DNA of 64,000 bases from UBA4093 sp036676455 (GTDB lineage Bacteria; Cyanobacteriota; Sericytochromatia; S15B-MN24; UBA4093): NCBI GenBank assembly GCA_036676455.1, contig JAKFCW010000067.1, forward strand, positions 1 through 64,000. The letters run 5' to 3'. Positions 9,456-17,779 of this stretch are shown piece by piece (the first letter of the stretch is position 1; each line of letters opens with the position of its first letter). The translations under genes were made by a program, and so were the position numbers. The notes below the pieces were generated by a model. That model was not told the DNA's origin, did no database searches, and was given only the letters and a program-made list of their open reading frames with translations.

Positions 9456-10631
9456 TTATCGGTAAATAGTTGAGCTATCAAACCAAAAATCATCTGTGGC
9501 CTTTGAATAGTCTGCTTGGTTTAATGCCTTTGAATAATAGTCCTTGGTATTTGTTGGCCAATAGTTGCCTTTGCCGGTTCCGTCTAGCCACCAAGGTTGC
9601 TTTCCGATTATGGAGTACGCAAGACGAATCGTGCTCGAAATAATACGTTTAAGGGCATTGTTGAAAATTATCCTAGGTGTGACGTTTTCCAGGAATCTCA
9701 ATTTTGAAGTGAATTCTTGGCCAAATGGGTTAGGGTCAATAGCAAGCATTTTTAATTTCTTATTTAGCTCCACCTCAAGGCTATCAAGGTGTGAATAAAC
9801 TTCGAATGCATCCCGGTTCCAGCGATCGATAAAGCGTTTGATGTGTTCACCTTGGGTAATATTGTGTGACTGGAGATATATGGCTTGGATGTGCTTTCCG
9901 TAATCGCCTGGGAATGATGCTGTATGGACATGAAGTAGTTTATTTCGCTCGTCAAAAATGACGGGTTTAGCTCGCTCATAAGGCATCAATTTTGGTTTGT
10001 TTGGCCATAAGGTTAATTGGCTATGGTCGTCATAGAGATAGAACCTATCAATCCCAATCTTTACCATTACAATGGCGCTCATGATGCCATGAATAGTTTG
10101 CCAATGCGGAGAAAACGTTAACGGGCGTATGTTAAATAAGTCGGTCGAACGGGCCGCTTCCGCATCGACGATAAAGAACATATCGTCTAGGTGCCCAAGT
10201 GGGCAATCAAGACGTGAGTAGCCAAAGCCGAAGCCCCTTCCCGCCGCTACGGCCTTATTCTCATACATCGTATCGATTATTTTGAGGTAGCATTCTTCGT
10301 CTAGCGGCCAAGCATCCGAGTGAACGTGCATGATCGTTCTCGGATTTTGTTCTAAGGCTGCTAAACACGATTTACGAATTGTATCGACGACTCGGTAAGT
10401 AAGGTTTGCTAAGGGTTTGTTCGACGAATATGGGACGTCATCGCCTTGTACATATGTGTCGATATCTAAAGAAGATAACTCTTTTTCTCCGTTAGGGTGG
10501 TTGCAGCATACTGTAATGATATAGTCGCGTTTCCAGTTCTTACGTATAATATCGACAAGAATACGAACCTCTTCAAACTTGTCGTAGACGGAAATGGCAA
10601 TTGCATCTCGCTGAGGAATATTGCTCTCCAT
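9456..10631 (-). CDS. Polysaccharide-locus protein of unknown function, possibly a glycosyltransferase
   Basis: A 391-residue soluble protein that I do not recognise. The N-terminal third (AIAISVYDKFEEVRILVDII, later DYIITVCCNHP and TIMHVHSDAWPLDEECYLKI) reads like a GT-A Rossmann-type nucleotide-sugar fold, in which HSDAWPLD could be the metal-binding DxD-like site. That is inference. A central block HVHTASFPGDYGKHIQAIY and a basic, amphipathic C-terminal third follow. It lies between the Wzx gene (6 bases downstream) and the nucleotidyltransferase gene (about 40 bases upstream), so it shares the operon and the AT-rich composition. Its place suggests transfer of the residue activated by the three preceding genes. 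No membrane segment or signal peptide is evident. Confidence 0.7.
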   Translation of the reverse strand: MESNIPQRDAIAISVYDKFEEVRILVDIIRKNWKRDYIITVCCNHPNGEKELSSLDIDTYVQGDDVPYSSNKPLANLTYRVVDTIRKSCLAALEQNPRTIMHVHSDAWPLDEECYLKIIDTMYENKAVAAGRGFGFGYSRLDCPLGHLDDMFFIVDAEAARSTDLFNIRPLTFSPHWQTIHGIMSAIVMVKIGIDRFYLYDDHSQLTLWPNKPKLMPYERAKPVIFDERNKLLHVHTASFPGDYGKHIQAIYLQSHNITQGEHIKRFIDRWNRDAFEVYSHLDSLEVELNKKLKMLAIDPNPFGQEFTSKLRFLENVTPRIIFNNALKRIISSTIRLAYSIIGKQPWWLDGTGKGNYWPTNTKDYYSKALNQADYSKATDDFWFDSSTIYR

Positions 10632-10672
10632 TTAGTACCGTTTGACCTTCCGAAAATCGCCAGCCAGATGGC

Positions 10673-11398
10673 TTACTTACTATCGAGACTGCTCAAGAAT
10701 AATGAAAGTGCTTCAGGAGTCCCCATGTCCCACATTTCATCGGCTATTGAGATGTCAATGCGGAGATTTTGTGCGATAAGTTTCTCGTAAACGGAAATTA
10801 CGTAGTATTCCCCATTGGTTCGTAGTTTTTCGTTAATTATTGTATTGCCTGTCGAGATAAACTCTTGTGTGCTCCTGAAGTAATAAAGGCCAGTGCTCGC
10901 AAGGTCTGAAATTCTCCGCTTTTCAGCAACCTCGATGACTTTTCCATCATCATCTACCTTTGCAAAACTCCATCTATTACCCTGCATTTTGGCAACCGAG
11001 ATTATTCCCCGGCATTCAAATCGCTTATTCGTGATATCCTTGGCGATGTTTGATTTTACAAGTGTGTCGCAACTTGCAATTAGAAGATCTGATTCTACTT
11101 CCGCCTGATGGCGCAGTGCCTCAAGAACAGTGCATAGCTGACCCTCAGTTACTCCATCAAGCATGACTATCTCGAAGTTATGTTTGCCTAGGATTCCCTT
11201 TAATCTCTGGGAAATGGAATACTTAATCTCATGCTCTTTCAGCACAACAAAAATCAATTTCGCATGAGGGATAATATCCTGTAGACTACTGAGCGCCCAG
11301 GCGACCATTGGCTTGCCAGCAATTGGGATTAAAGGTTTTGGTATGTCGAAGCCCGATAATCGTGAGCCTCGTCCTGCCATTGGTAGCACGATATTCAT
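10673..11398 (-). CDS. Sugar-phosphate nucleotidyltransferase
   Basis: A 241-residue enzyme starting MNIVLPMAGRGSRLSGFDIP and continuing with PKPLIPIAGKPMVAWAL. This is the GxGxRL...PK nucleotide-binding signature of sugar-1-phosphate or phospho-alcohol nucleotidyltransferases (GT-A-like fold). The mid-domain LIASCDTLV holds the metal-binding aspartate. The lysine of PKPL and the glycine loop are intact, so it should be active, joining a phosphorylated substrate to NTP and releasing pyrophosphate. The substrate is unknown. The ATG overlaps the stop of the HAD phosphatase gene by 4 bases (11395-11398), indicating coupling. Together with the HAD protein and the nucleotidyltransferase-kinase fusion it forms a compact activation module. 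Confidence 0.82.
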   Translation of the reverse strand: MNIVLPMAGRGSRLSGFDIPKPLIPIAGKPMVAWALSSLQDIIPHAKLIFVVLKEHEIKYSISQRLKGILGKHNFEIVMLDGVTEGQLCTVLEALRHQAEVESDLLIASCDTLVKSNIAKDITNKRFECRGIISVAKMQGNRWSFAKVDDDGKVIEVAEKRRISDLASTGLYYFRSTQEFISTGNTIINEKLRTNGEYYVISVYEKLIAQNLRIDISIADEMWDMGTPEALSLFLSSLDSK

Positions 11399-11757
11399 CG
11401 TGCTTTGGCCTCGTTCAGCAATAGATCGTCACTGATGGCAGACCAATCAGAAAAACGTAGCGCTCGATCATCTATGTATACGTGGGCATTAGGTTTGCCA
11501 AAGTATAGCTCGTCGTACTCAATTCCGTGCTGTTCAAGCCAGTCGATTGTTAGCTTTGCGATGTTCTTCATTACTAGGCCAACGTTGCTATTACAGGTTG
11601 CCATATTCCTAGCCGTTTGGATAATAATATAATGTCCGTCTCTTCGAAGTTGTTGAATTCGTTCAGCTGCGCCTGGTAGAGGTAGTAAGTCCGAATAGCT
11701 TTCGGTCGCTTTTTTTATCGAGCAAATCGTTCCGTCTAGATCAATCACGATTCTCAT
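11395..11757 (-). CDS. Small HAD-superfamily capsule phosphatase (EcbF/BcbF type)
   Basis: A 120-residue HAD protein. MRIVIDLDGTICSIKK carries motif I DxDGT (Asp6 nucleophile, Asp8 acid/base), IIIQTARNM supplies motif II Thr, and KPNAHVYIDDRAL supplies the motif III lysine and motif IV acidic pair. It has no cap domain, and its length and layout match the small phosphatases of capsule loci (EcbF/BcbF group). It probably removes a phosphate during synthesis of a decorated or activated residue. Its ATG overlaps the stop of the upstream fusion gene by one base (TAATG at 11755-11759), and its own stop overlaps the next gene by 4 bases. All catalytic residues appear present; substrate unknown. Confidence 0.8.
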   Translation of the reverse strand: MRIVIDLDGTICSIKKATESYSDLLPLPGAAERIQQLRRDGHYIIIQTARNMATCNSNVGLVMKNIAKLTIDWLEQHGIEYDELYFGKPNAHVYIDDRALRFSDWSAISDDLLLNEAKAR

Positions 11758-13397
11758 TATTTGAATACCTCGTTTAATATTGACATTCCTGTCAAATACA
11801 TCATTTTTTGACGGTTTTGGTGGTCTTTGTGGAGCGGTATCATCGAAATAAAAAGCAATCCTTCGATGAATCGAATGTCAGTCCAGTTGTACCCGTGGGA
11901 TGTCACTAGGTTCTCAAATTTATCGCGAATAACTGTTTTATGGTAAGAGCCAAAAATTGTGCCTTCGAAATTATTGCCGTTTTCAGCAACTTCGAACATG
12001 TCAGCAATAATAAAATCGTATAATCCGCATACGCTGTGTGATAGTTTGGCGATATCGTATCGTGGGTCGCCATAAATACCCTTTTCCCCAAAACTTCCCC
12101 GGGGATCAATGAGGCGAATGATCTGATTGTTTACGTCATATAGGATATTGGAGAAGCACAGATCGCCATGCATGATCGTCATTTCTGCGGTATCGGCAAT
12201 TTCATTCGCTTTGTCAATTATTTTTGGAAATAGAGCTTGTAGGTTTGTTATCTCGTTCCCGTTATAAGATATTGTTTGAAAGTCAAGCAGAGACTTCCAG
12301 TAGTCATCTTGAATAAGTTCCTGTACGCGTTCTTGGGTTTTTCGTAAGTAAATTTGCCTAGCTGATGTCTTATCTGATTGTTTTCGGTAGCCCTTAAATT
12401 CCTTGTGGATCTTCAATACATGTCGGAGAATCGAACTCCACGTGTCGTGGTGGATGTCTCCGTAGACATAAAGTTCAGAGAGCGTAGGGTATCCATAGTA
12501 CTCTTGGGTAATTTGAACCTCACCATTAACCTGTTGCTTCGCTAAAATACGAGGTGTCAACACCTTAAGCTCGTCCGGTAAATTTATATACCAATCAAGC
12601 TCGTCTTGTAGTTTTTTCGTATTTTGGCTGATTTTGGTAATGGTGTTGAGTACCGGGTTAATGGAGAGCGAATTGAAATATCTTGGCTTTAGCAGGTTCC
12701 GTTTGGCATCCAATATGTTATCAATATGGCCAAAATCAAACCATTCCTCTGCGACTATTGCTTGAATGGGGTATGAGTCCTGATAGCGACGTAGAACAGC
12801 GCTAAGTTCACTTTCTGACGCTGAAATGCTTTGGTCAACGCAGTGCTGCAGGTATGCGCCGTTTACAAAGTGGTAGTAACCCGCCAGCGCTTGGCCAGTG
12901 CTACGAAGGATCTCTTGCTTATCAATGAAATTTACAATTTGACCATTAGCTGTAGTTTCTACTAAGCACCAACGGCGCGAGTCCTCGACGGCGGCTGTGT
13001 ATACGAAGTCCCGATCGCTCGTAAATGGATCTCGAATAAGCGTATCGCCGAGAATCAGGCGTACAAGTCCCGATGGAGGTGACGTGGCTAGACCAGCTCG
13101 TAAGGATCGAACGATCGAGCCATCTCCGTAAACAATAGCAAGACGTATCTCCATTCTGTCCGAATATAGACGGTGGAGAAATTCTTTTAGGCGAACGTTC
13201 TGATCCTCTAATACAACGGTTGCACGCCGAATATTCTTTGATAAAAGGTCATCTAGAATCCAACCAATCACTGGTTTGCCATTAATTGGAATCATTGCGT
13301 TTGATTGGTTGATGCCTATCGGCAGGTTGATATTATTTGGTCGCCCACCACATAAGATTATAGTTTCTTGGTCAGCGCTTTTCATCATTCTGTTCAT
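11757..13397 (-). CDS. Nucleotidyltransferase-phosphotransferase fusion protein
   Basis: A 546-residue two-domain protein. Residues 1-240 resemble a sugar nucleotidyltransferase, with IILCGGRPNNINLPIGINQS followed by NAMIPINGKPVIGWI. The glycine loop is altered, and Asn stands where the conserved Lys is expected (N-AMIPI), so this half may be impaired. Residues 270-546 form an aminoglycoside/choline-kinase-like domain, with Brenner motif HGDLCFSNILYD near residue 407 and metal-binding DPRGSFG near 429, followed by YDIAKLSHS. The pairing suggests phosphorylation of a small alcohol or amide and then transfer to a nucleotide, as in phosphocholine (LicA/LicC) or methyl-phosphoramidate capsule pathways. 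It is the first gene of an overlapping set. The start ATG has only a weak ribosome-binding site. AT-rich codon use. Confidence 0.82.
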   Translation of the reverse strand: MNRMMKSADQETIILCGGRPNNINLPIGINQSNAMIPINGKPVIGWILDDLLSKNIRRATVVLEDQNVRLKEFLHRLYSDRMEIRLAIVYGDGSIVRSLRAGLATSPPSGLVRLILGDTLIRDPFTSDRDFVYTAAVEDSRRWCLVETTANGQIVNFIDKQEILRSTGQALAGYYHFVNGAYLQHCVDQSISASESELSAVLRRYQDSYPIQAIVAEEWFDFGHIDNILDAKRNLLKPRYFNSLSINPVLNTITKISQNTKKLQDELDWYINLPDELKVLTPRILAKQQVNGEVQITQEYYGYPTLSELYVYGDIHHDTWSSILRHVLKIHKEFKGYRKQSDKTSARQIYLRKTQERVQELIQDDYWKSLLDFQTISYNGNEITNLQALFPKIIDKANEIADTAEMTIMHGDLCFSNILYDVNNQIIRLIDPRGSFGEKGIYGDPRYDIAKLSHSVCGLYDFIIADMFEVAENGNNFEGTIFGSYHKTVIRDKFENLVTSHGYNWTDIRFIEGLLFISMIPLHKDHQNRQKMMYLTGMSILNEVFK

Positions 13398-13720
13398 TAC
13401 CAGAGGTTGGAATGCCCCTTTCTTGGGGATCTTCCGTTGCGCTAGTACAAACGTTCTCAGTCGGTATTCCAGGGATTAGCACAACTTTGCTTGCCTAATA
13501 TTCCTTACATAGAACACACGTATTTAGCTATTGAAAACGTACGTACTTTCCATCGTTATTATACCGTAGGATGGATGCCAAGGCTGCGCTGAGGATGAGT
13601 CTTAGCTATTCTTAATGCCATGAGTTTCAGGTGTTTTTCCGTGTGTTCGGCGTGAAGGCGTCGGAGGCTTTGGTCGCAGGTTAGGATCTTCGGATTCTTT
13701 GTCCCGAAATAAGTGCTAAA
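13398..13720. other. Intergenic stretch upstream of the sugar-activation genes
   Basis: AT-rich sequence between the start of the nucleotidyltransferase-kinase fusion gene and the group II intron remnant. Open frames crossing it on both strands lack ribosome-binding sites and match nothing recognised. A promoter for the minus-strand operon is expected here but was not identified with confidence. Confidence 0.4.
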
Positions 13721-13769
13721 GGTACAGTCATTTGTTACAATGTCAATGCTAAAGCGCCTGTTTGACAGG

Positions 13770-13985
13770 CAAAATTCAGCGGGGGCGAAAGTCCAGCGCC
13801 TTATGAGGTTGACGGGATCAGCCCCCTTACAAAGAGCCCTGGACAATGCCTTTTGGCGTGCCCAGGGCCTTGTGAGTCTGGCTGAGATTCAGCGATTGCG
13901 TCATTCGGTTTGACGAATCGCCGGATGCGGACCCGCACGTCCGGTGGTGTGAGAGGGAGGAGGGTGACCCTCCTCCCTACTCGAT
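13770..13985 (+). mobile_element. Group II intron remnant (domains V and VI, 3' end)
   Basis: The segment 13918-13985 folds as a group II intron tail. CCGGA (13921-13925) pairs with TCCGG (13940-13944), and TGCG (13926-13929) pairs with CGCA (13934-13937) around a GACC loop. A 2-base CG bulge on the 3' side is the shape of catalytic domain V, with a CGC triad at its base. A 10-bp perfect hairpin with a TGA loop (13955-13977) and an unpaired A near CTACTCGAT then matches domain VI and the 3' splice end seen in bacterial class C introns. The stretch from about 13770 with GCGAAAGTCC may belong to domain I. No reverse-transcriptase reading frame is present, so this is a deletion derivative, probably unable to move by itself. 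The 5' boundary is a guess. Confidence 0.6.
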
Positions 13986-14031
13986 TGCGGCTTTTCCGTC
14001 CACTACCCTAAACAGGCGTATTGAGGAATCG

Positions 14032-14790
14032 CTACCAAGAGCCTTCCATGTTCAAGACCACACGAATGGTTTTGAACATGATGAGTAAGTCTCGGCGTAG
14101 CGACCATGTTTCTATGTATTCGAGATCAAGTTCGATCATTCTTTGGAACGTCGTCTTACTCCGACCGTTCACTTGCCAAAGGCCTGTGCAGCCAGGGGTG
14201 ACGGTCAAGCGCCGCTTTTGCTCGGTCGTATATAGCGCGACTTCCTTGGGTAGCGGAGGGCGAGGGCCGACGAGGCTCATCTCGCCACGCAGGACGTTGA
14301 AAAGCTGGGGGAATTCATCCAGGCTCGTTTTTCGAAGGATGCGTCCTATCTTTGTCATCCTAGGGTCATTGACAATCTTGAATGTGATACCGTCCTTGAC
14401 CTCATTCATGGTTTTGAGAGATTCAAGTCGCGCTTCGGCGTCAGTAACCATCGAGCGGAACTTGTACATCCAGAATTCTCGCCCGTCGAGTCCAACTCGC
14501 TTTTGCTTGAATAACGCTGGGCCTGGCGAGTCGAATTTTACCAGGAGGGCGATTAATAGTAGAAGAGGGCTAAGGAGTAGCAACCCCAGCCCCGCAGCGG
14601 TGAAATCAAAAATGCGCTTTGTTGTACCACGGATCCCATGGCGGGAAGGGTGGGGGGCGATGGCAGGTGTCCGAACCACTTGGGATTGGTTTAAGGGGAT
14701 AGATTCCGTAGACAATAGCCTTCTCCGGACTGAATCGTCTCGATGAGACTTCCGTGGAACTGCGCCTATTGATCGTATCGTTCGTCGCAT
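14032..14790 (-). CDS. Undecaprenyl-phosphate sugar phosphotransferase (initiating transferase)
   Basis: A 252-residue bacterial sugar transferase that starts repeat-unit synthesis by moving a sugar-1-phosphate from a nucleotide donor to undecaprenyl phosphate at the inner membrane. After a short basic N-terminal tail it has the single re-entrant membrane helix (KRIFDFTAAGLGLLLLSPLL), then KQKRVGLDGREFWMYKFRSM, LDEFPQLFNVLRGEMSLVGP and TPGCTGLWQVNGR. These are the conserved catalytic blocks of the family, including the Asp-Glu pair in SLDEFPQ. It lacks the N-terminal four-helix domain of WbaP-size proteins, so it is the short, catalytic-core type. An in-frame TTG at 14808 exists; ATG at 14788-14790 is chosen. 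The donor (glucose, galactose or N-acetylhexosamine) is not predictable. It lies between the exporter gene and the intron remnant. Confidence 0.9.
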   Translation of the reverse strand: MRRTIRSIGAVPRKSHRDDSVRRRLLSTESIPLNQSQVVRTPAIAPHPSRHGIRGTTKRIFDFTAAGLGLLLLSPLLLLIALLVKFDSPGPALFKQKRVGLDGREFWMYKFRSMVTDAEARLESLKTMNEVKDGITFKIVNDPRMTKIGRILRKTSLDEFPQLFNVLRGEMSLVGPRPPLPKEVALYTTEQKRRLTVTPGCTGLWQVNGRSKTTFQRMIELDLEYIETWSLRRDLLIMFKTIRVVLNMEGSW

Positions 14791-15116
14791 AGCCTTAGAC
14801 CGATACAAATAACAGCTGAACTATAGGTAGTTTGGCCGATGCGTCCCATGTCCCCTGTGACTTGAAGCACATGGCAAACGTGATCTTGAAATAAGTACCA
14901 TTCTCATGATGGTGGTTTTGCTCAGGCTTGCGCTTGTTATGGTCTGGCAATGGCTTGACCTTATTTTATCCCTCTGGAATGTCTGTGTCCACGAACTTGA
15001 CGAAGCCTTCACGGTAATTGATATAGCTTTTTTTTATTTGCTTGATAGCAATGCTGAATATATTTTAGGTTAGTATCAAGCTGGCTTCCGGTTTGCTGTT
15101 CTTAACTCACTCGTAA
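14791..15116. other. Intergenic stretch between exporter and sugar transferase genes
   Basis: About 326 bases, AT-richer than its right-hand neighbour, with a run of eight T at about 15030. A 63-codon frame on the minus strand has no family resemblance and is not called. I see no clear terminator or promoter here. Confidence 0.4.
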
Positions 15117-16694
15117 CTATTTGAAGATTGCCCAGACGGCCGCAGCCGCGAGGATAGTATTTACAACGTCTTGGAAGTTTGCGATGTAGAAGAACGACTC
15201 CGGAACGTGGATGACGTCCCCCTCCTGCAAGACGGGATCAAGGTCCTGGCGTCCTTCATGCATGATGCGGTACGCATCTACTTTGATGGTCTGGCTCTTC
15301 TTCGAATCGGCTCCGCTTCGCGTGACGGTTACCCCTCGGAGGTTGGCCTTTTGCAAGGGGCCTCCTGCCGAGTTAAGGTAGTCCGAGAGGTGGTAACCCG
15401 ACCGGTAGGAAATCTTGCCTGGCTTGCCCACGTGGCCGTAGACATAGACCGCGCTGTCTTCGGTGGGGCTCTTGTTCACCGGTACAGCAACCAAGTCCCC
15501 GTCTTGGAGTTCGACGTTCTGCGACTCGTCATTGTCGTAAAGTAACCGGTAGGCATCCACTACCTGGGCGTCGCTTGCGCGCAGTTCACCTGAGCCCGAG
15601 CGGCGATAGATCTTGACCTCTCGCAGGCCTGCCGTGGGCTTGGGCCCCCCGGAAACCATCAGGAGATCTCGAAGTGTGTTTCCGAGCGTGAGCGTGTACT
15701 CGGCGGGATTGGCGACCTCGCCGGTGACCTTAACCCGGGTGCGACGCAATTCGACGTAGCTCTGGGTGTTGGATGGAACCGTGATCACATCGCGGTGCGC
15801 GAGCTTGATGTTGCAGCCCTTGTCACCTGAGAGGTCGATCGAGCGTTCCGCCTGAGGAACTGCGGCGTTGCTGGGGAACTGCGCGATGCTGGCCTGCGCC
15901 GGAGCTGCCCCGGTCTTCAGGCCGTTCGCGAAGCTGATCAGCGTGTCGATGGTTTCCCCGGGCAGGAATTCATACGAGCCGGGCTTGTGGACCGCGCCCT
16001 CGATCTTGGCGATGTGCTGGGCTTGCGGTACCACGATGACGTCACCCGCCTGCAGGCGCGGGTTCTGAGAGGCGTCGCCCTCGCGGACGAATTTCACCCA
16101 GTCCAGCGTGCGGGACTTCGAACCCTGCTTGAGGGTGATTTGCCGCAGCGAGCCCTCGGGTAGGGGACCGCCGGCTTTCGACAGGGCGGTGGCGAAGCGC
16201 CCCAAGGCGTTCATCGAGTAGGCGCCGGGATTCTTCACGAGTCCGGTCACGTAGACCTTGATCGTGTGGGTCTTGACCAGGAGCACCGAGACGTTGGCGT
16301 TCTTGACTCGGCCCGCGATGGTCTTGCTGATCTTGTCCTTGAGTTGGGTGGTGGTGAGCCCCACCACGGCGATCTCTCCGACCTGGGGCAGGTAAATCCG
16401 GCCTTCCAGGGGGACCACAACGGTCTGACCGAACCGCATGGTGTTGCTCCAGATGTTGATGGACAGCGTGTCGTTGATGCCCAGCGGATAGTCGAGGATG
16501 GCGCCGGGGGTGTCGATCGCCTCGTCGGCAGGAGAGACGAACGGAGTCGTCACGGCGGTCGTGCCAACCCCGACGTCGACGGACGTCGCCGAAGGGTCTG
16601 CTAGGCTCTGTGCCAGGGTGATAGGCGCGAACGCCAGGTGGCTCATGCTCGCGAGGAGTACCCAGCTAATAAACCAGTTTCTTGAAAGTCTCAT
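15117..16694 (-). CDS. Polysaccharide export protein with SLBB domains (Wza-like)
   Basis: A 525-residue secreted protein. Residues 1-28 form a signal peptide ending near ITLAQS, without a lipobox cysteine. The Poly_export domain follows (about 65-155: ILDYPLGINDTLSINIWSN, then GRIYLPQVGEIAVVGLTT). Several SLBB-type repeats come next: VYVTGLVKNPGAYSMN, AKIEGAVHKPGSYEFLPGE, VKVTGEVANPAEYTL and VYVYGHVGKPGKISY. A final hydrophobic segment (DVVNTILAAAAVWAIF) could be the outer-membrane helix, as in Wza. It should form the export channel for the polysaccharide made by the genes to its left. Start ATG 16692-16694 with GGAGGG about 10 bases upstream. GC content here is already that of the main chromosome. 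No co-polymerase/tyrosine kinase partner (Wzc/BY-kinase) is seen in the window. Confidence 0.9.
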   Translation of the reverse strand: MRLSRNWFISWVLLASMSHLAFAPITLAQSLADPSATSVDVGVGTTAVTTPFVSPADEAIDTPGAILDYPLGINDTLSINIWSNTMRFGQTVVVPLEGRIYLPQVGEIAVVGLTTTQLKDKISKTIAGRVKNANVSVLLVKTHTIKVYVTGLVKNPGAYSMNALGRFATALSKAGGPLPEGSLRQITLKQGSKSRTLDWVKFVREGDASQNPRLQAGDVIVVPQAQHIAKIEGAVHKPGSYEFLPGETIDTLISFANGLKTGAAPAQASIAQFPSNAAVPQAERSIDLSGDKGCNIKLAHRDVITVPSNTQSYVELRRTRVKVTGEVANPAEYTLTLGNTLRDLLMVSGGPKPTAGLREVKIYRRSGSGELRASDAQVVDAYRLLYDNDESQNVELQDGDLVAVPVNKSPTEDSAVYVYGHVGKPGKISYRSGYHLSDYLNSAGGPLQKANLRGVTVTRSGADSKKSQTIKVDAYRIMHEGRQDLDPVLQEGDVIHVPESFFYIANFQDVVNTILAAAAVWAIFK

Positions 16695-16899
16695 GGATAG
16701 GCTGCCCTCCGGGGTGCGTGAAGATGATCATCACGCTAGTAAGCCTACCCTACCCACCTCGAAGCCGCAAATCAGGCTCAGGGACTTGGTTTTATGCTTG
16801 CTCAGCGTACGGGCAAGGATATTGGGATCTTTTCGTATTCCTCACGGATTTGGGCATCGGTTCCTTTTTATCTGGGTTCAGGTGCACAGGTGAGAGGGT

Positions 16900-17600
16900 G
16901 TGACTTCAAAATACTTAATGATTTTTATATCAATATGATGCTTGCCCGATATGTCATGCAGGAGGTGCTCCATGCCATTGAATGGCGGTCTGGGCTGGGC
17001 CTGGTTTCTGAATCTTGGTATTCCTGTCTTGATGTTAGGCTTTGCCTACGGCTGTGGGGGCGAGGCGTTCATCTCGGGTGAGCCGTTGCGTCCCGCGAGC
17101 ACGGCCCTCGAGGGGCGAAAGCTTGCCGAGGGGCTGGCTTTGCGATGGGATGCCTCGGCGCGTCTGGTGACCGTGGCGGGCTGGCGCGTTCGGCGCGATG
17201 GACGTCTCGTCGAGAAGCCCAGCAGCCTCTGGGTCTATACGTTCAGCCGTCCGACGGATGGGGCCTATTACGAGGTGCGGCGGGATGGTCGCGGCACGGT
17301 GGATGCGGGGCCTGTAGCGGGATTGCAGGGGCAGGTCCTTTGGGGGGGGAGCTGATTGACGCTTGGCGGGTGGATAGCCCCGCGGTGGCCGAGCAGCTCT
17401 TGCGGACTCAGGTGCCGGTCAGCGAGGAGCTTGAGATGCAACTCACGCGGGACGGAGTTTGGCGGGTGAGCGCGGAAGATGGACGGTTCTTGAGGGAGAT
17501 CCAGATCGATGCCGTGACGGGACGGCGCATTCTCTGAGGGGCTGTTCTTTGTTAAGATTTATCCCTGTGTGCCTGGACACAGCTGGAACGCCTGTAAAAT
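16900..17600 (+). repeat. Duplicated block, copy 1 (lipoprotein gene with flanks)
   Basis: This block and 21845-22545 share the 5' flank (TGACTTCA, then ATATCAATA and ATGCTTGC), the gene, and the 3' flank (TTCGTTAAG or TTTGTTAAG, then TCCCTGTG and TAAAAT). The two copies are direct repeats on either side of smc. They have diverged at many positions, so the duplication is not recent. Confidence 0.75.
16972..17537 (+). pseudogene. Putative lipoprotein gene, copy 1, frameshifted at a G run
   Basis: First of two copies of a gene of unknown function (the intact copy is at 21919-22482). The start ATG is preceded by GGAGGT at 16961-16966. The product begins with a hydrophobic leader ending in LMLGFAYGCGGEAF, a weak lipobox, and continues colinearly with the other copy (WDASARLVTVAGWRVRRDGR, SLWVYTFSRPTDGAYYEVRR). 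At the run of eight G (17342-17349) the frame breaks. The copy 2 alignment needs two fewer G to rejoin the downstream frame, which then reads IDAWRVDSPAVAEQLL to the stop at 17537. The break could be a real inactivation, a slipped-strand switch or a sequencing error. Upstream (from about 16900) and downstream sequence is also shared between copies. Confidence 0.75.
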
Positions 17601-17673
17601 GTTAGGGTTCACGCGGGGTGATCCGCGTCCTGTGCTGTTCAGGGCTATCGCTCGTCTCGTGGTGTATCCGCAT

Positions 17674-17754
17674 TCGTCACTCCCGCGTAGGCGGGAGTCC
17701 AGTGAGCGTCATTCGACCCCGGAGGCCTGGATTCCCGCGTTCGCGGGAATGACG
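17674..17754. repeat. Dispersed palindromic element, family A, paired (BIME-like)
   Basis: Two head-to-head palindromes: a TCACTCCCGCG/CGGGAGTCCAG half and a CTGGATTCCCGCGTTCGCGGGAATGACG half. Related copies lie at 23946-24015, 32718-32774, 40955-41022 and 58939-59014, always between genes. They resemble REP/BIME elements. Confidence 0.85.
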
Positions 17755-17779
17755 CCCAAGGGTGCGTTGATTTGCCCCT

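Noticed and set aside
13559..13913. Small protein genes on either strand over the intron remnant
   Set aside because: Frames of 66 and 95 codons overlap each other and the structured RNA, lack ribosome-binding sites and match no family.
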